Origin: Dokdonella_A soli
GTDB taxonomy: Bacteria; Pseudomonadota; Gammaproteobacteria; Xanthomonadales; Rhodanobacteraceae
Length of the DNA stretch: 64,000 nt
Assembly: GCF_039523175.1 (NCBI RefSeq)
Contig: NZ_BAAAEU010000024.1
Coordinates: 434,001 to 498,000 of the forward strand
Reading direction: 5' to 3'
Part shown: positions 1 to 9,709 of the stretch, one piece after another
How the letters are laid out: every line of letters starts with the position of its first letter
How positions within the stretch are numbered: position 1 is the stretch's first letter
Made by a program: the position numbers and the translations under genes
Notes under the pieces: model-generated
What the model saw: only the letters and a program-made list of their open reading frames with translations
Told to the model about the DNA's origin: nothing
The model's database searches: none

Positions 1-1572
1 GGCCTCGGCGGCACGGTCTCGGTGCTGCTCGATACCACGGCGACGGGCGCCACCACGCCGAGTTTCGCCGCCCAGCAGACCATCCTCACGGGAGGGAGTG
101 CCGATTCCGTCATCGCCGCCGATGTCAACGGCGACGGCAAATCGGACCTGATCGTGGCGAACTTTGGCGGTACGGTCTCGGTGCTGATCAACACCACCCC
201 GCCGGGCGCCACCACCCCAAGCTTTGCCACCCATCAGGCATTCGCCGCGGTGTCGGGCCTCTTTTCTGTCACCGCCGCCGATGTGAACGGCGACGGCAAA
301 CCGGACCTGATCGCAACGAACTTCAATGGCAACACTGTCTCGGTGCTGATCAACACCACGGCACCTGGCGCCGCGACGCCAAGCTTCGCCGCCCAGCAGA
401 CTTCCGCCACCACGGGATCGACTCCCTGGTCCGTCACCGCCGCCGATCTCAACGGCGACGGGAAGGCCGACCTGATCGTGGGGAGCCTCAGCGACAACAC
501 CGTCTCGGTGTGGCTCAACACCTCCGCACCCGGCGCCGCCACGCCCAGCTTTGCCGCCCAGCAGACCTTCGCCACAGGATTGGGTCCAGCTTCCGTCACC
601 GTCGCCGATGTGAACGGCGACGGCAAACCGGATCTGATCGTGGCGAGCAACAACGACAGCACCGTCTCGGTGCTGCTCAACACCACCGCGTCCGGCGCCG
701 CCACGCCCAGCTTCGCCGCCCAGCGGACCTTCGCCACCGGATTGGCTCCCCGCGCTGTCACTACGGCCGATGTCAACGGCGACGGCAAACCGGACTTGAT
801 CGTGGCGAACTACAACGGCGGCGTCTCGGTGCTGCTCAACACCACCGCGCCCGGCGCCGCCACGCCCAGCTTTGCCGCCCAGCAGACCTTCGCCACAGGA
901 TTGGGTCCAGCTTCCGTCACCGTCGCCGATGTGAACGGCGACGGCAAACCGGATCTGATCGTGGCGAACGCCAACGACAACACCGTCTCGGTGCTGCGCA
1001 ACACCACGACGTCCGGCGCCACCACGCCAAGCTTCGCTGCGCAGCAGACCTTTGGCACGGGAACTAATCCCGATTCCGTCACCGCGGCCGATGTCAACGG
1101 CGACGGCAAACCCGACCTGATTGTGGCGAACCTGAGCTCCAACACCGTCTCGGTGCTGCTCAACACCACCGCGCCCGGCGCCGCCACGCCCAGCTTTGCC
1201 GCCCAACGGCTCTTCGCCGTGGGATCGGGTCCCGTAGCCGTCACCGCCGCCGATGTCAACGGCGATGGCAAACCGGATTTGATCGTGGCGAACGCCAACG
1301 ACAACACCGTCTCGGTGCTGCTCAACACCACCGCGCCCGGCGCCGCCACGCCCAGCTTTGCCGCCCAGCAGACCTTCGCCACAGGATTGGGTCCAGCTTC
1401 CGTCACCACCACCGACGTCAACGGCGACGGCAAGCCAGATCTGATCGTGGTGAACTCGTACTCCAACACCGTCTCGGTGCTGCTCAATACCCAGTATCAA
1501 GCGCTATTTGCCGGCAGCCCTGCCACCGGCACGATCGTGCACGACTACATCTTCGCGAACGGTTTCGAATAA
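1..1572 (+). CDS. FG-GAP/VCBS-type repeat protein, C-terminal part
   Basis: The frame is open from base 1, so the start lies to the left of the window. What is visible is nine copies of a unit of about 53 residues, each with a D-x-N-G-D-G-K-x-D calcium-binding-type loop followed by LIVANxxxNTVSVLLNT and PSFAAQ. This is the FG-GAP/VCBS repeat pattern, which in the family folds as beta-propeller blades on secreted or cell-surface proteins. The protein ends in YIFANGFE, a short C-terminal tail. Some units are identical at the DNA level (529-646 equals 850-967), which suggests recent duplication or gene conversion. No enzymatic domain is visible. The role (adhesion, surface display or ligand binding) cannot be set from this fragment. 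Confidence 0.85.
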   Translation, partial: GLGGTVSVLLDTTATGATTPSFAAQQTILTGGSADSVIAADVNGDGKSDLIVANFGGTVSVLINTTPPGATTPSFATHQAFAAVSGLFSVTAADVNGDGKPDLIATNFNGNTVSVLINTTAPGAATPSFAAQQTSATTGSTPWSVTAADLNGDGKADLIVGSLSDNTVSVWLNTSAPGAATPSFAAQQTFATGLGPASVTVADVNGDGKPDLIVASNNDSTVSVLLNTTASGAATPSFAAQRTFATGLAPRAVTTADVNGDGKPDLIVANYNGGVSVLLNTTAPGAATPSFAAQQTFATGLGPASVTVADVNGDGKPDLIVANANDNTVSVLRNTTTSGATTPSFAAQQTFGTGTNPDSVTAADVNGDGKPDLIVANLSSNTVSVLLNTTAPGAATPSFAAQRLFAVGSGPVAVTAADVNGDGKPDLIVANANDNTVSVLLNTTAPGAATPSFAAQQTFATGLGPASVTTTDVNGDGKPDLIVVNSYSNTVSVLLNTQYQALFAGSPATGTIVHDYIFANGFE

Positions 1573-1886
1573 GCCTCACGTACATGCTCAAGCTCGTCGG
1601 CCCGCGAAGGGCCCGCGAGCGATGGCAGACATGTACATGCGCATGCCGTCGCGTCGGCGCTTGCTCGCGAGCGAGCGGTCATCGAGATCTTGCCTTCCTA
1701 CACTGGCACGCCAACTGGAAGCCGGCGACTTCGCCGAGTTTCAACACCGAGCCGGATGGGCGGCCATGCCGGTTTCCACACTCAAAAAATGAGCGTGCCA
1801 GGCAGCGACCTGCATCAGCATGGGACAAGAATCGGACCACGGTCGCCAGCACGCGAGGTCAGGTGCGCCAGAATCTGCGCCGGGCT
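1573..1886. other. Intergenic region, no gene seen
   Basis: This 314-base gap lies between two converging genes. It contains a GC-rich stem (GGCCC/GGGCC around 1600-1615) that could act as a terminator for the repeat protein, but it has no clear T run. No tRNA, convincing small gene or promoter was seen. Confidence 0.4.
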
Positions 1887-2846
1887 TCAGCGGAAGCGGT
1901 CGGTCGCCTCGATCAGCTCGTGCGTGATGCCGGGCTCGAACGCGGAATGGCCGGCATCGGCGACGATGCGCAGGTCGGCCTCCGGCCATGCACGATGCAG
2001 ATCCCAGGCGCTGCGCGCCGGGCAGACGATGTCGTAGCGGCCCTGCACGATCACCGCAGGGATGTCCTTCAGGCGATACGCGTCGCGCAGCAGCTGGTCA
2101 TCGCACTCGAAGAAACCGCCGTTGACGAAGTAATGGTTCTCGATGCGTGCAAACGCGAGCGCGAATTCGTCTTCGCCGCTGGAGGCGATATGCGCCGGGT
2201 CCTGGAACAGGAAGCTCGTCGCGCCTTCCCAGATTGACCAGGCCTGCGCCGCAGCGAGGCGCGCCGTCGCATCCGGACTGGTCAGGCGGCGGTGGTAGGC
2301 GCTCATCAGGTCGCCGCGCTCGGCGAGCGGGATCGGCTTGAGGTAGTCCTCCCAGGCATCCGGGAAAATCGCGTCACAACCCTTCTGGTAAAACCACTCC
2401 AGTTCCCAGCGGCGCAGCATGAAGATGCCGCGCAGCACGAGTTCGGTCACGCGGCCGGGATGCGTCTGCGCATAGGCGAGCGCGAGCGTCGAGCCCCAGG
2501 AACCGCCGAACACCTGCCAGCGTGCGATGCTCAGATGCTCACGCAGGCGCTCGATGTCGGCGACCACATGCCAGGTCGTGTTGTCGGTCAGTTCCGCATG
2601 CGGGGTCGAGCGTCCGCAGCCACGTTGGTCGAACAGCACGATGCGGTAATGCGCGGGATCGAAGAAGCGCCGCGATTTCGCGTTGCAGCCCGCACCCGGG
2701 CCGCCGTGCAGGAACACGACCGGCTTGCCTTTGGGATTGCCGCATTGCTCGTAATACATCCGGTGCAGCGGTGAGACCTGCAGGAAGCCGGAATCGTAAG
2801 GTTCGATCTCTGGATAGAGGGTGCGGCGGTTGTCGGTCGTATTCAT
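1887..2846 (-). CDS. pip: Prolyl aminopeptidase (proline iminopeptidase)
   Basis: A 319-residue alpha/beta hydrolase that removes N-terminal proline from peptides in the cytoplasm (peptidase family S33). The oxyanion-hole motif HGGPG is at residues 47-51, the nucleophile elbow GGSWG puts the catalytic serine at 116, and the acid and histidine are in GRYDIVCP and DAGHSAFEP near the C-terminus. The length matches the family. The gene stands alone, converging on the repeat protein and trailing the TonB receptor gene by about 140 bases. The ATG at 2846 gives the expected family N-terminus (LYPEIEPYDSGFL). Confidence 0.95.
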   Translation of the reverse strand: MNTTDNRRTLYPEIEPYDSGFLQVSPLHRMYYEQCGNPKGKPVVFLHGGPGAGCNAKSRRFFDPAHYRIVLFDQRGCGRSTPHAELTDNTTWHVVADIERLREHLSIARWQVFGGSWGSTLALAYAQTHPGRVTELVLRGIFMLRRWELEWFYQKGCDAIFPDAWEDYLKPIPLAERGDLMSAYHRRLTSPDATARLAAAQAWSIWEGATSFLFQDPAHIASSGEDEFALAFARIENHYFVNGGFFECDDQLLRDAYRLKDIPAVIVQGRYDIVCPARSAWDLHRAWPEADLRIVADAGHSAFEPGITHELIEATDRFR

Positions 2847-2982
2847 CCAGACAGTCTACAACGCAGCGCAAGGCTCGCCGGCGCTCGTCCTGCTTCCAAG
2901 AACGAGGTCCGCGCATGCGGTTTCGAATGCCTTCGCCGGAGCGCCGTCCCGGTTCCGTCCGGGACGGCGGCAGGCTTCTCGC

Positions 2983-5931
2983 TCAGAAACGCTGCTGGTA
3001 GCGGACATAGGCAAAACGACCGATGTCGAACCCGCCGTAGTAGGCATATTGGCTGTTCGGGTTGGCGTACATCATCTGCCCGTAGTGATCGAAGAGATTG
3101 TTCGCGCCGACGGAAACGGTGGCCTTCCACGGCAGCTTGTAGCGCACTTGCACGTCGTGGAACGTGTTTGCGCCATGCTTGTTCACCGGATAAGGCTCAT
3201 GGCCGAGGTGCGGTGCCTGGTAGTTGGGTGTACTGCACTCCGGACCGCCTTCCTGATCGAACGCGCAGGCTTCCTTCGTACCGGAGAAGTAGCGCACGCC
3301 CCAGGTCGCACCGAAATTGCCCAGGCTCCAGTCCACGCCGAGATTGGATTTCATACGGAACGAACTGCCCCAACCCGTGTTGGGCGAAACCAGACTCGTC
3401 GGGTCGTTCGGATTGGTGTTCACATTGAAGTAGTCGATGTAAGTCGATTCCCACGTGAGCATGAAGCGTCCGAACGAGAATTCCGGCAGGCGGTAGCGAA
3501 TGCCGAGATCGTAGCCCGCCGTCTCGACCCAGCCGAGGTTGGTGTTGCCAAACTGCATGCCGGTGATCGTGCCCGTGGCCGGATCGCGCACGAAATTGCG
3601 GCAACGCGCCGCCTGCTCGCGCAGGTAGCAATCCTCGAGGATCAGTCCCGGACTGTCGCTCGACACCTGATTGTCGATGCGAACCTTGTACCAGTCGAGT
3701 GAGACGTCGAAGCCTTCGACGAAGCTTGGGCTGTAGACGAAACCGGCGGTCCGGGTCTTCGCGAACTCGGGTTGCAGGAATGGATTCGAGCCGGAACTGA
3801 ATGCATAGCCGGTCTGGCAGTTGGCCGTCTGGCACGTCACGCCCGCTTGTCCGATCTGGCGGTAGCCGCCCTGGCCCGGCGGCTGGTCATATCCCGGAAC
3901 GCCCGGCACACCGGCGACGCGGCCGCCGCACGCGGGCGTGCCGCGCGCGACCCCGAATTTCGTGTCACACGGATCGGCATAGAACGAGAACGTCTGCGAC
4001 GTCCCGCCGTAGAGATCGGAAATCGTCGGCGCGCGGAAACCTTCCGCATAGGTGCCACGCACGAGCAGATCGTCGATCGGCTTCCATTTCAGACCCAGCT
4101 TGCTGTTGGTCGTATTGCCGAAACTGTCGTAGTCGGAACGGCGCACGGCTGCGTCGATCGCAAGGTCCCTGGCAAACGGCATGTCCTTGAGGATGGGCAC
4201 ATCCACCTCGAGGTAGGCCTCCTTGACGCGATAGCTGCCGCCCGTCGGGCCGGCGCCGAGATCGGTCGTCGCACCGATCTGCGAAAGCGCATCCGGAAGG
4301 TAGCTGCCCGATTCGCGACGATATTCGAGGCCGACCGCGACCCCGAGGTTGCCGGCTGGCAACGAGAACGGGCTGCCATTGAGGTTCGCCGCATAGTCGA
4401 CGGTCTTCGTCTGGCCGGTATGTTTCGTCATCTGGTAGACGTAGCGCTGCACGTTCGGGTCGGACAGCGAACCGACGCCGCCGTCGCCGTACGGCGAGAA
4501 CACGTTCCACGGCGTGCACTGGCCGATGCCATAGCCGAGCGGAATCGGATTGTCCGGCGTGCCGCACTGGATCTGACCCTGGGAATTCCGGAACGAAGGT
4601 CCGATCGCACGCGCGGTGTTGATGAGATTGAAATTGCCGGTGTTGGTCTTCAGCACTTCGTTGCGGTTGAGCATGGTGCCGACGTCCCAGAACCAGGAAC
4701 GGCCGAACACATCGAACGCACCGTCGAACCCGCCGGTGAACCGATAGGTCGAGAGGCCGCTGTCCGTGACCCGCGGCTGCTCCCATCCGCGACGCGAGAA
4801 ATTCGCCGACTGCGGCGCCTTCTCGTTGTGCCAGTTTCCTAGCGGGTTGTACCAGCTGTCGATCGACATCGGCCCCAATGATTTGCCCTGGTTGGCCGTG
4901 CCGCTTGACAACGGATAGCCGGCTACCTGTTGCGAGGCGTCACGCTTGTTGTAGAGCGCATCGCTGCGGAACGTGATTTCGTCGGTAATCCTGTAGGTGC
5001 CGTCGATGTAGATCGATTTACGCTCGAGCCCGGTGTTCAGCATCATCTGCTGATTGGAGTTCGCATACAGGTCTCGTGTCAGACGGCGGTAGTTGGCGAT
5101 ATCGGTCGTGTCCGTGCCCGGAATCGCCGACCAGCTTCCACCGCCCGGACGATTGGTGATCGCACCGTACGCCGTGGTTCCGCTCCAGCCGAGTCCGGGA
5201 TGACCTTCGCCAAAGGGCTGCGAGCTGAAATATCGGTTGCGCGCCCAAACCGGATCTTCCTTCGCGTATTGCGCGCTCATCGTCAGCGCGCCGCGTTCGC
5301 CGTGGGCGCCCAGCGTGAAATCGTACGACTGCTTCTGGCCGTCATCCTGATCGTACTGGCCGACATAGAAATTCGCCTCGGCGCCGTCGAAGCGGGTTCG
5401 CGTGATGACGTTGATCACGCCTGCGATCGCGTCGGATCCGTAGATCGACGACGCGCCGTCCTTGAGCACTTCGATACGCTCGACGACCGAGGTCGGAATC
5501 GTGTTGAGGTCCTGCAAGCCGCCGTTGGTGATACCCAGCCGCTTGCCGTTGACCAGGACCAGCGTCCGCTGTGGACCCAGGTCGCGAAGGTCGACATAGG
5601 AACCGCCGACGCTCTCGCCCGAGGCCAGCACCTGCGACCGGCTGATCGGCGGCGAACCGGCCACCGACATGCTGAGCAGGATATCGGCGACGGACTGGAG
5701 CCCCTGATGTTCGATCTGCGCCCGATCGATGACGAACACCGGCTGCGCCGTTTCGGCATCCGCGCGGCGGATACGCGAGCCGGTCACGACCACGGTCTCC
5801 AGTTTTTCAGTCGTTTCCTCGCTCTCGCTTTGTGCGAGAACCGGCGAAGCCCCCAGACCGGCGGCTACGGCCGCCCCTGCATACAACGCGTTACGAACCG
5901 CCTTGAACAGCGTATTGCTGATCAGTCTCAT
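2983..5931 (-). CDS. TonB-dependent outer-membrane receptor
   Basis: A 982-residue receptor for energised uptake of an unidentified ligand across the outer membrane. It has a signal peptide ending near SPVLAQ, a TonB-box-like segment LETVVVTGSRI, a plug domain (about residues 45-170) with RIEVLKDGASSIYGSDAI, a long beta barrel, and a terminal aromatic residue (RYQQRF) typical of outer-membrane insertion. The ATG at 5931 is chosen because GGGGAG lies 9 bases upstream; a TTG at 5982 would add 17 residues before the signal peptide and is unlikely. It is monocistronic, with its own promoter about 130 bases upstream. No neighbouring uptake gene tells what the substrate is. Confidence 0.95.
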   Translation of the reverse strand: MRLISNTLFKAVRNALYAGAAVAAGLGASPVLAQSESEETTEKLETVVVTGSRIRRADAETAQPVFVIDRAQIEHQGLQSVADILLSMSVAGSPPISRSQVLASGESVGGSYVDLRDLGPQRTLVLVNGKRLGITNGGLQDLNTIPTSVVERIEVLKDGASSIYGSDAIAGVINVITRTRFDGAEANFYVGQYDQDDGQKQSYDFTLGAHGERGALTMSAQYAKEDPVWARNRYFSSQPFGEGHPGLGWSGTTAYGAITNRPGGGSWSAIPGTDTTDIANYRRLTRDLYANSNQQMMLNTGLERKSIYIDGTYRITDEITFRSDALYNKRDASQQVAGYPLSSGTANQGKSLGPMSIDSWYNPLGNWHNEKAPQSANFSRRGWEQPRVTDSGLSTYRFTGGFDGAFDVFGRSWFWDVGTMLNRNEVLKTNTGNFNLINTARAIGPSFRNSQGQIQCGTPDNPIPLGYGIGQCTPWNVFSPYGDGGVGSLSDPNVQRYVYQMTKHTGQTKTVDYAANLNGSPFSLPAGNLGVAVGLEYRRESGSYLPDALSQIGATTDLGAGPTGGSYRVKEAYLEVDVPILKDMPFARDLAIDAAVRRSDYDSFGNTTNSKLGLKWKPIDDLLVRGTYAEGFRAPTISDLYGGTSQTFSFYADPCDTKFGVARGTPACGGRVAGVPGVPGYDQPPGQGGYRQIGQAGVTCQTANCQTGYAFSSGSNPFLQPEFAKTRTAGFVYSPSFVEGFDVSLDWYKVRIDNQVSSDSPGLILEDCYLREQAARCRNFVRDPATGTITGMQFGNTNLGWVETAGYDLGIRYRLPEFSFGRFMLTWESTYIDYFNVNTNPNDPTSLVSPNTGWGSSFRMKSNLGVDWSLGNFGATWGVRYFSGTKEACAFDQEGGPECSTPNYQAPHLGHEPYPVNKHGANTFHDVQVRYKLPWKATVSVGANNLFDHYGQMMYANPNSQYAYYGGFDIGRFAYVRYQQRF

Positions 5932-6047
5932 GGCACGTGTCTCCCCAGACAGTTGTGAAAAACGGATTGAGGTCTCGGGCAAAACGCACCGGCACCTCGT
6001 TCCAGCAGCACTCCTCCATCAGTCGATGAATCCCCAGGACAGCCCAA

Positions 6048-6097
6048 TCATTACGTCAATATGAATTTTATATAGTCATATTATATTGACGTCAATA
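6048..6097 (-). promoter_or_regulatory. Promoter and candidate operator of the TonB receptor
   Basis: On the minus strand TTGACG (6095-6090) and TATAAA (6072-6067) are separated by exactly 17 bases, a good sigma70 promoter in an AT-rich island unlike the surrounding DNA. TATTGACGT occurs twice in the same orientation, once over the -35 (where it extends to the palindrome TATTGACGTCAATA) and once just downstream of the start point at about 6050-6061. The pair would suit binding of a dimeric regulator; no regulator gene is adjacent. Confidence 0.65.
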
Positions 6098-6511
6098 GAG
6101 TCTGTGAAATTGCTGGGAAACGTTGCCGTTTCCACAATTGAGCCGATCTTTGGAATGACATCAGCCGAAGGCTGGGGCAGGACGCAAGCGGGCGCCGAAC
6201 TGTCCGCGCGTACCGGACGAATTGCAGGCAAAGGAATGCAACGCAATGGAAGCTGCATTCGACGAGTCGGCGATGGCGTGCCTTGAGCGTGATCGCGGCG
6301 TGCGCGCTTCGATGCCAACGCATCGCTCCAGTGCCGATTACGCCCTCATCGCGGCGATTGACCAGATCGGCGTTCGCGGAGGACCCGCAACACGTCGTCG
6401 CATGTGCAAGTTGACGAAGGCTGGGCGTTGGGCTCATCGGCCCGGCGCCGGTGGGCGCACGACGCGTCCGTTCCGACACGCCATGTCTTCACCAATCGGA
6501 TGTTGTCGCGA
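6098..6511. other. Intergenic region, no gene seen
   Basis: About 410 bases between the receptor promoter and tRNA-Pro. Open frames here are arginine-rich or run through the tRNA and lack ribosome binding sites. No RNA gene or clear repeat was recognised. Confidence 0.35.
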
Positions 6512-6588
6512 TGGTCGGGGCGGCGGGATTCGAACCCACGACCCCCTGCCCCCCAGGCAGGTGCGCTACCAGGCTGCGCTACGCCCCG
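6512..6588 (-). tRNA. tRNA-Pro (anticodon GGG)
   Basis: A full cloverleaf of 77 bases: acceptor CGGGGCG/CGCCCCG, anticodon loop CTGGGGG giving anticodon GGG, T-loop GGTTCGAATCC, discriminator A and an encoded CCA at 6514-6512. A TACAAT -10 box lies upstream at 6624-6619; the -35 is weak. Confidence 0.96.
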
Positions 6589-6683
6589 ACGTTTACGGCG
6601 ACTCGAAAAGGGGCGCGGATTGTAGCAGATCGATTCGCAGGAACGTCGCCTCGAAGAGGCGCCAACGCAGCCCTTCGACAACT

Positions 6684-7040
6684 TCAACGCCGCAAGATCT
6701 GCAGCACTTCCTCGAGCTCCTGCCGCACCTGGCGCACGATCTGGTGCGAGATGCTCGACTCCATGCGGCCCTGCGCACCATCGAGGCGCTGGCGCGCGCC
6801 GGTGATCGTGAAGCCCTGGTCGTAGAGCAGCGAACGGATCTGACGGATCATCAGCACGTCGTGGCGCTGGTAGTAGCGCCGGTTGCCACGGCGCTTGACC
6901 GGTTTGAGGTTCGGGAACTCCTGCTCCCAATAGCGCAGCACGTGCGGCTTCACGCCACACAGCTCGCTGACCTCGCCGATGGTGAAGTAGCGTTTGGCCG
7001 GGATGACCGGCAGTTCGCTATTGCTGCCCTGATCCAGCAT
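6684..7040 (-). CDS. MerR-family transcriptional regulator
   Basis: A 118-residue small MerR-type protein. The winged helix-turn-helix is at about residues 15-85 (YFTIGEVSELCGVKPHVLRYWEQEFP), followed by a short C-terminal dimerisation helix; there is no ligand-binding or metal-binding domain. It overlaps ihfA by 23 bases and is the last gene of the thrS-to-ihfA cluster. This arrangement, a short MerR gene right after ihfA, is common in gammaproteobacteria. Its targets are unknown. Confidence 0.9.
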   Translation of the reverse strand: MLDQGSNSELPVIPAKRYFTIGEVSELCGVKPHVLRYWEQEFPNLKPVKRRGNRRYYQRHDVLMIRQIRSLLYDQGFTITGARQRLDGAQGRMESSISHQIVRQVRQELEEVLQILRR

Positions 7041-7320
7041 AGGCTTCGACCCGGACCTTCAGTTTTTGTCCGGGGCGGAACGTCACCACCCGCCGCGCGG
7101 AGATGGGAATCTCCACGCCGGTCTTCGGGTTGCGCCCTGGACGTTGGTTCTTGAAACGCAGGTCGAAATTGCCGAACCCCGACAGCTTGACCTGCTCCCC
7201 TTTTTCAAGCGCATCGCGTACGACTTCGAAGAACGCGTCGACGAATTCCTTGGCTTCGCGCTTGTTCAAGCCCACGTCCAGAAACAGACGTTCGGCCATC
7301 TCCGCCTTCGTCAGCGCCAT
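7018..7320 (-). CDS. ihfA: Integration host factor alpha subunit
   Basis: A 100-residue HU/IHF-family DNA-bending protein that works as a heterodimer with IHF beta in nucleoid structure, recombination and promoter activation. It begins MALTKAEMAERLFLDVGLNK and has the beta-arm segment with RPGRNPKTGVEIPI, where the intercalating proline lies. The ATG at 7320 gives the standard length; an upstream start would add 17 residues overlapping pheT and unlike the family. It lies one base beyond the pheT stop, as in E. coli, so it is probably co-transcribed. Confidence 0.97.
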   Translation of the reverse strand: MALTKAEMAERLFLDVGLNKREAKEFVDAFFEVVRDALEKGEQVKLSGFGNFDLRFKNQRPGRNPKTGVEIPISARRVVTFRPGQKLKVRVEAYAGSGQQ

Positions 7321-7321
7321 C

Positions 7322-9700
7322 CTACCCTCGCAACTTTGCCTTGCAACCGGATTCCAGGGCCCCGACCGCAAGAGCCACGCAACGGTCTGCGTCCTGGTCC
7401 GTAAGGGTGCGGTAACGATCCTGCAAAATCAAGCCCATAGCGAGACTTTTGATATTGATTCCGAGGTTGGAATCTGCGTAGCGGTCGAACAGGACGATGC
7501 CGGCCAGCGTTTCGCCAACTGCGTCACGAATAGCGATCTCCACCTGCGCATAGGGCACTTCCTCGGGCAGCTCGAACGACAGGTCGCGGCGCACTGACGG
7601 ATAGCGCGAGACCGCCTCGGTCTTGGGCAGCGGGCGCGGAGCGACCGCGTCGACGTCGAGTTCGAACACGAAAACGTCCTCGTCGAAGTCCAATGCCCTG
7701 AGCAGGTCCGGGTGCAGCGCGCCGATAAGGCCGACCAGGCGCCCGCCACGCCGCCATTCGGCGCCCTGGCCCGGATGCAGCCATGGCCGGGATGCCGGTG
7801 TGCAGCCGAATTCGTGCGGCGCATTGGTCAGTGCAAGCAGCGATTCGACGTCGCCCTTGAGATCGAAGAAATCCACCGTGCGGCGCGCCTCGCCCCATTG
7901 CTCGGCGGCCGCTGCGCCGCAGGCGGCACCGGCGATGCGCAGTGTTTCGATCGGGGCGTGGTTACCGGCATGGAACACGTTGCCGACCTCGCACAGGCGC
8001 ACGCGCTCCTGCTGGCGACGCCGGTTCGTGGCCAGCGCGGCGACCAGGCCGGGCAGCAGCGAGGTGCGCATCACGCCGAGTTCGGCGGACAGCGGATTCG
8101 CGAGAGGAATCGAGCCGTCCCCGAGTTTCCATTTCGCCAGGACGTCGGCGCCGAGGAATGCGTAGCAGACCGCTTCGACGTAGTCGCGCGCGACCAGCTG
8201 CGCACGCAGCGCCGCGACGCCGAGCCTTGCTTCCGGCAACACCGGCGCCAGCAGGTCGCCGCGCGGCGCGCGCGTCGGCACGCGCTCGTAGCCGTGCACG
8301 CGTACCACCTCCTCGATCAGATCCTCCTCGATCGAGAGATCGAAGCGCCAACTCGGTGGCGTCGCGCGCCAGCCGTCCGCCGTGCGCTCGACGGCAAGAC
8401 CGAGCGTGCTGAAGATCCGCTCAACTTCGGCATCGCCGATTTCGAGGTCGAGCAGGCGCGCGAGGCGTGCGCGGCGCAACACAATCGGAGAGCGGCGCGG
8501 CAGCGCGTCCATGTGGACCGCTTCCGTGACCGGGCCCACCTTGCCGCCGGCGATCTCGACCAGCAGTGCGCTGGCGCGCTCGAGCGCGAGGCGTGGCAGT
8601 TCCGGATCGATGCCACGCTCGAAACGGTGCGAGGCATCGGTGTGCATGCCGAGCTTGCGCGCACGACCCATGATCGCGGCCGGCGCGAAGTGCGCGCTTT
8701 CGAGGAACACGTTGCGCGTGGTGTCGGTCACCTTCGAGTCGTGACCGCCCATGACGCCGGCCAGTGCGAGCGGCTTCGATTCGTCCGTAATGGCTAGGAA
8801 CTCGGGATCGAGCTTCGCCTTGCTGCCGTCGAGCAAGGTCAGCGTCTCGCCCGCACGCGCGCGGCGCACGACGATCGCGCCGGCGAGCGTATCGTTGTCG
8901 AACGCATGCAGCGGCTGGCCGAGTTCCAGCATCACGTAGTTGGTCACGTCGACGACCGCGCTGATCGGACGCAGGCCGCTGCGGCGCAGGCGTTCGGCCA
9001 GCCACAGCGGTGTCTTCGCCGACGCGTCGATGCCTTCGATCACGCGGCCGAGATAGCGCGGGCAGTCGGCGCCGTTCTCGACACGGATGGCGCGCGCAGC
9101 ATTGCCGCCCACCGCGACCGGTGTGACAGCAGGCGGATGGAACGCGGTGCCGAACAGCGCCGCGGTATCGCGCGCGAGGCCGTGCACGCTGAGGCAATCC
9201 GGGCGGTTCGGCGTCAGCTTGATCTCGATGCTCGCATCGGGAAGGCCGAGAACCTTCGCGAGCGCCACACCGACGGGCGCGTCGGTCGGCAGCTCCATCA
9301 GGCCGGATGCATCGGCGTCGATGCCGAGCTCCTTCGCCGAGCACAGCATGCCGTTCGATTCGACGCCGCGCAGCGCCGCCTTCTTGATCTCGATGCCATT
9401 CGGAAGCGTCGCGCCGATCATCGCCAGCGGCGCCTTGATTCCGAGTCGTGCATTCGGCGCGCCGCAGACGATCGTCAGTGGTTCGCCCGCGCCGATCACG
9501 ACCTGGCATACGCGCAGCTTGTCCGCGTTCGGATGCGGCTCGCAGCCGACGATCTCTGCGACGACGACACCGGCGAGCGCGCCGCCGATCGGTTCGACGC
9601 CTTCGACTTCGAGGCCGGCCATCGTCAGCCGGTGCATCAATGCGTCACGGTCGGGCGGAATGTCGACGAGTTCGCGCAGCCAGTTTTCGGAGAATTTCAT
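7322..9700 (-). CDS. pheT: Phenylalanine--tRNA ligase beta subunit
   Basis: A 792-residue subunit of the (alpha beta)2 enzyme that charges tRNA-Phe. It shows the N-terminal MKFSENWLRELVDIP, a tRNA-binding OB domain (GVVVAEIVGCEPHPNADKL), the B3/B4 editing region, the catalytic-like core, and the C-terminal ferredoxin-fold anticodon-binding domain (SRYPSVRRDLSFELPEEV). It follows pheS, with a 118-base spacer containing short repeats. Confidence 0.98.
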   Translation of the reverse strand: MKFSENWLRELVDIPPDRDALMHRLTMAGLEVEGVEPIGGALAGVVVAEIVGCEPHPNADKLRVCQVVIGAGEPLTIVCGAPNARLGIKAPLAMIGATLPNGIEIKKAALRGVESNGMLCSAKELGIDADASGLMELPTDAPVGVALAKVLGLPDASIEIKLTPNRPDCLSVHGLARDTAALFGTAFHPPAVTPVAVGGNAARAIRVENGADCPRYLGRVIEGIDASAKTPLWLAERLRRSGLRPISAVVDVTNYVMLELGQPLHAFDNDTLAGAIVVRRARAGETLTLLDGSKAKLDPEFLAITDESKPLALAGVMGGHDSKVTDTTRNVFLESAHFAPAAIMGRARKLGMHTDASHRFERGIDPELPRLALERASALLVEIAGGKVGPVTEAVHMDALPRRSPIVLRRARLARLLDLEIGDAEVERIFSTLGLAVERTADGWRATPPSWRFDLSIEEDLIEEVVRVHGYERVPTRAPRGDLLAPVLPEARLGVAALRAQLVARDYVEAVCYAFLGADVLAKWKLGDGSIPLANPLSAELGVMRTSLLPGLVAALATNRRRQQERVRLCEVGNVFHAGNHAPIETLRIAGAACGAAAAEQWGEARRTVDFFDLKGDVESLLALTNAPHEFGCTPASRPWLHPGQGAEWRRGGRLVGLIGALHPDLLRALDFDEDVFVFELDVDAVAPRPLPKTEAVSRYPSVRRDLSFELPEEVPYAQVEIAIRDAVGETLAGIVLFDRYADSNLGINIKSLAMGLILQDRYRTLTDQDADRCVALAVGALESGCKAKLRG

Positions 9701-9709
9701 GGAAAGAGC

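Noticed and set aside
234..1487. Minus-strand and other-frame repeats opposite the FG-GAP gene
   Set aside because: They repeat only because the true gene does.
6076..6479. Minus-strand frames between the TonB receptor and tRNA-Pro
   Set aside because: Cross the AT-rich promoter, are Arg-rich and lack ribosome sites.
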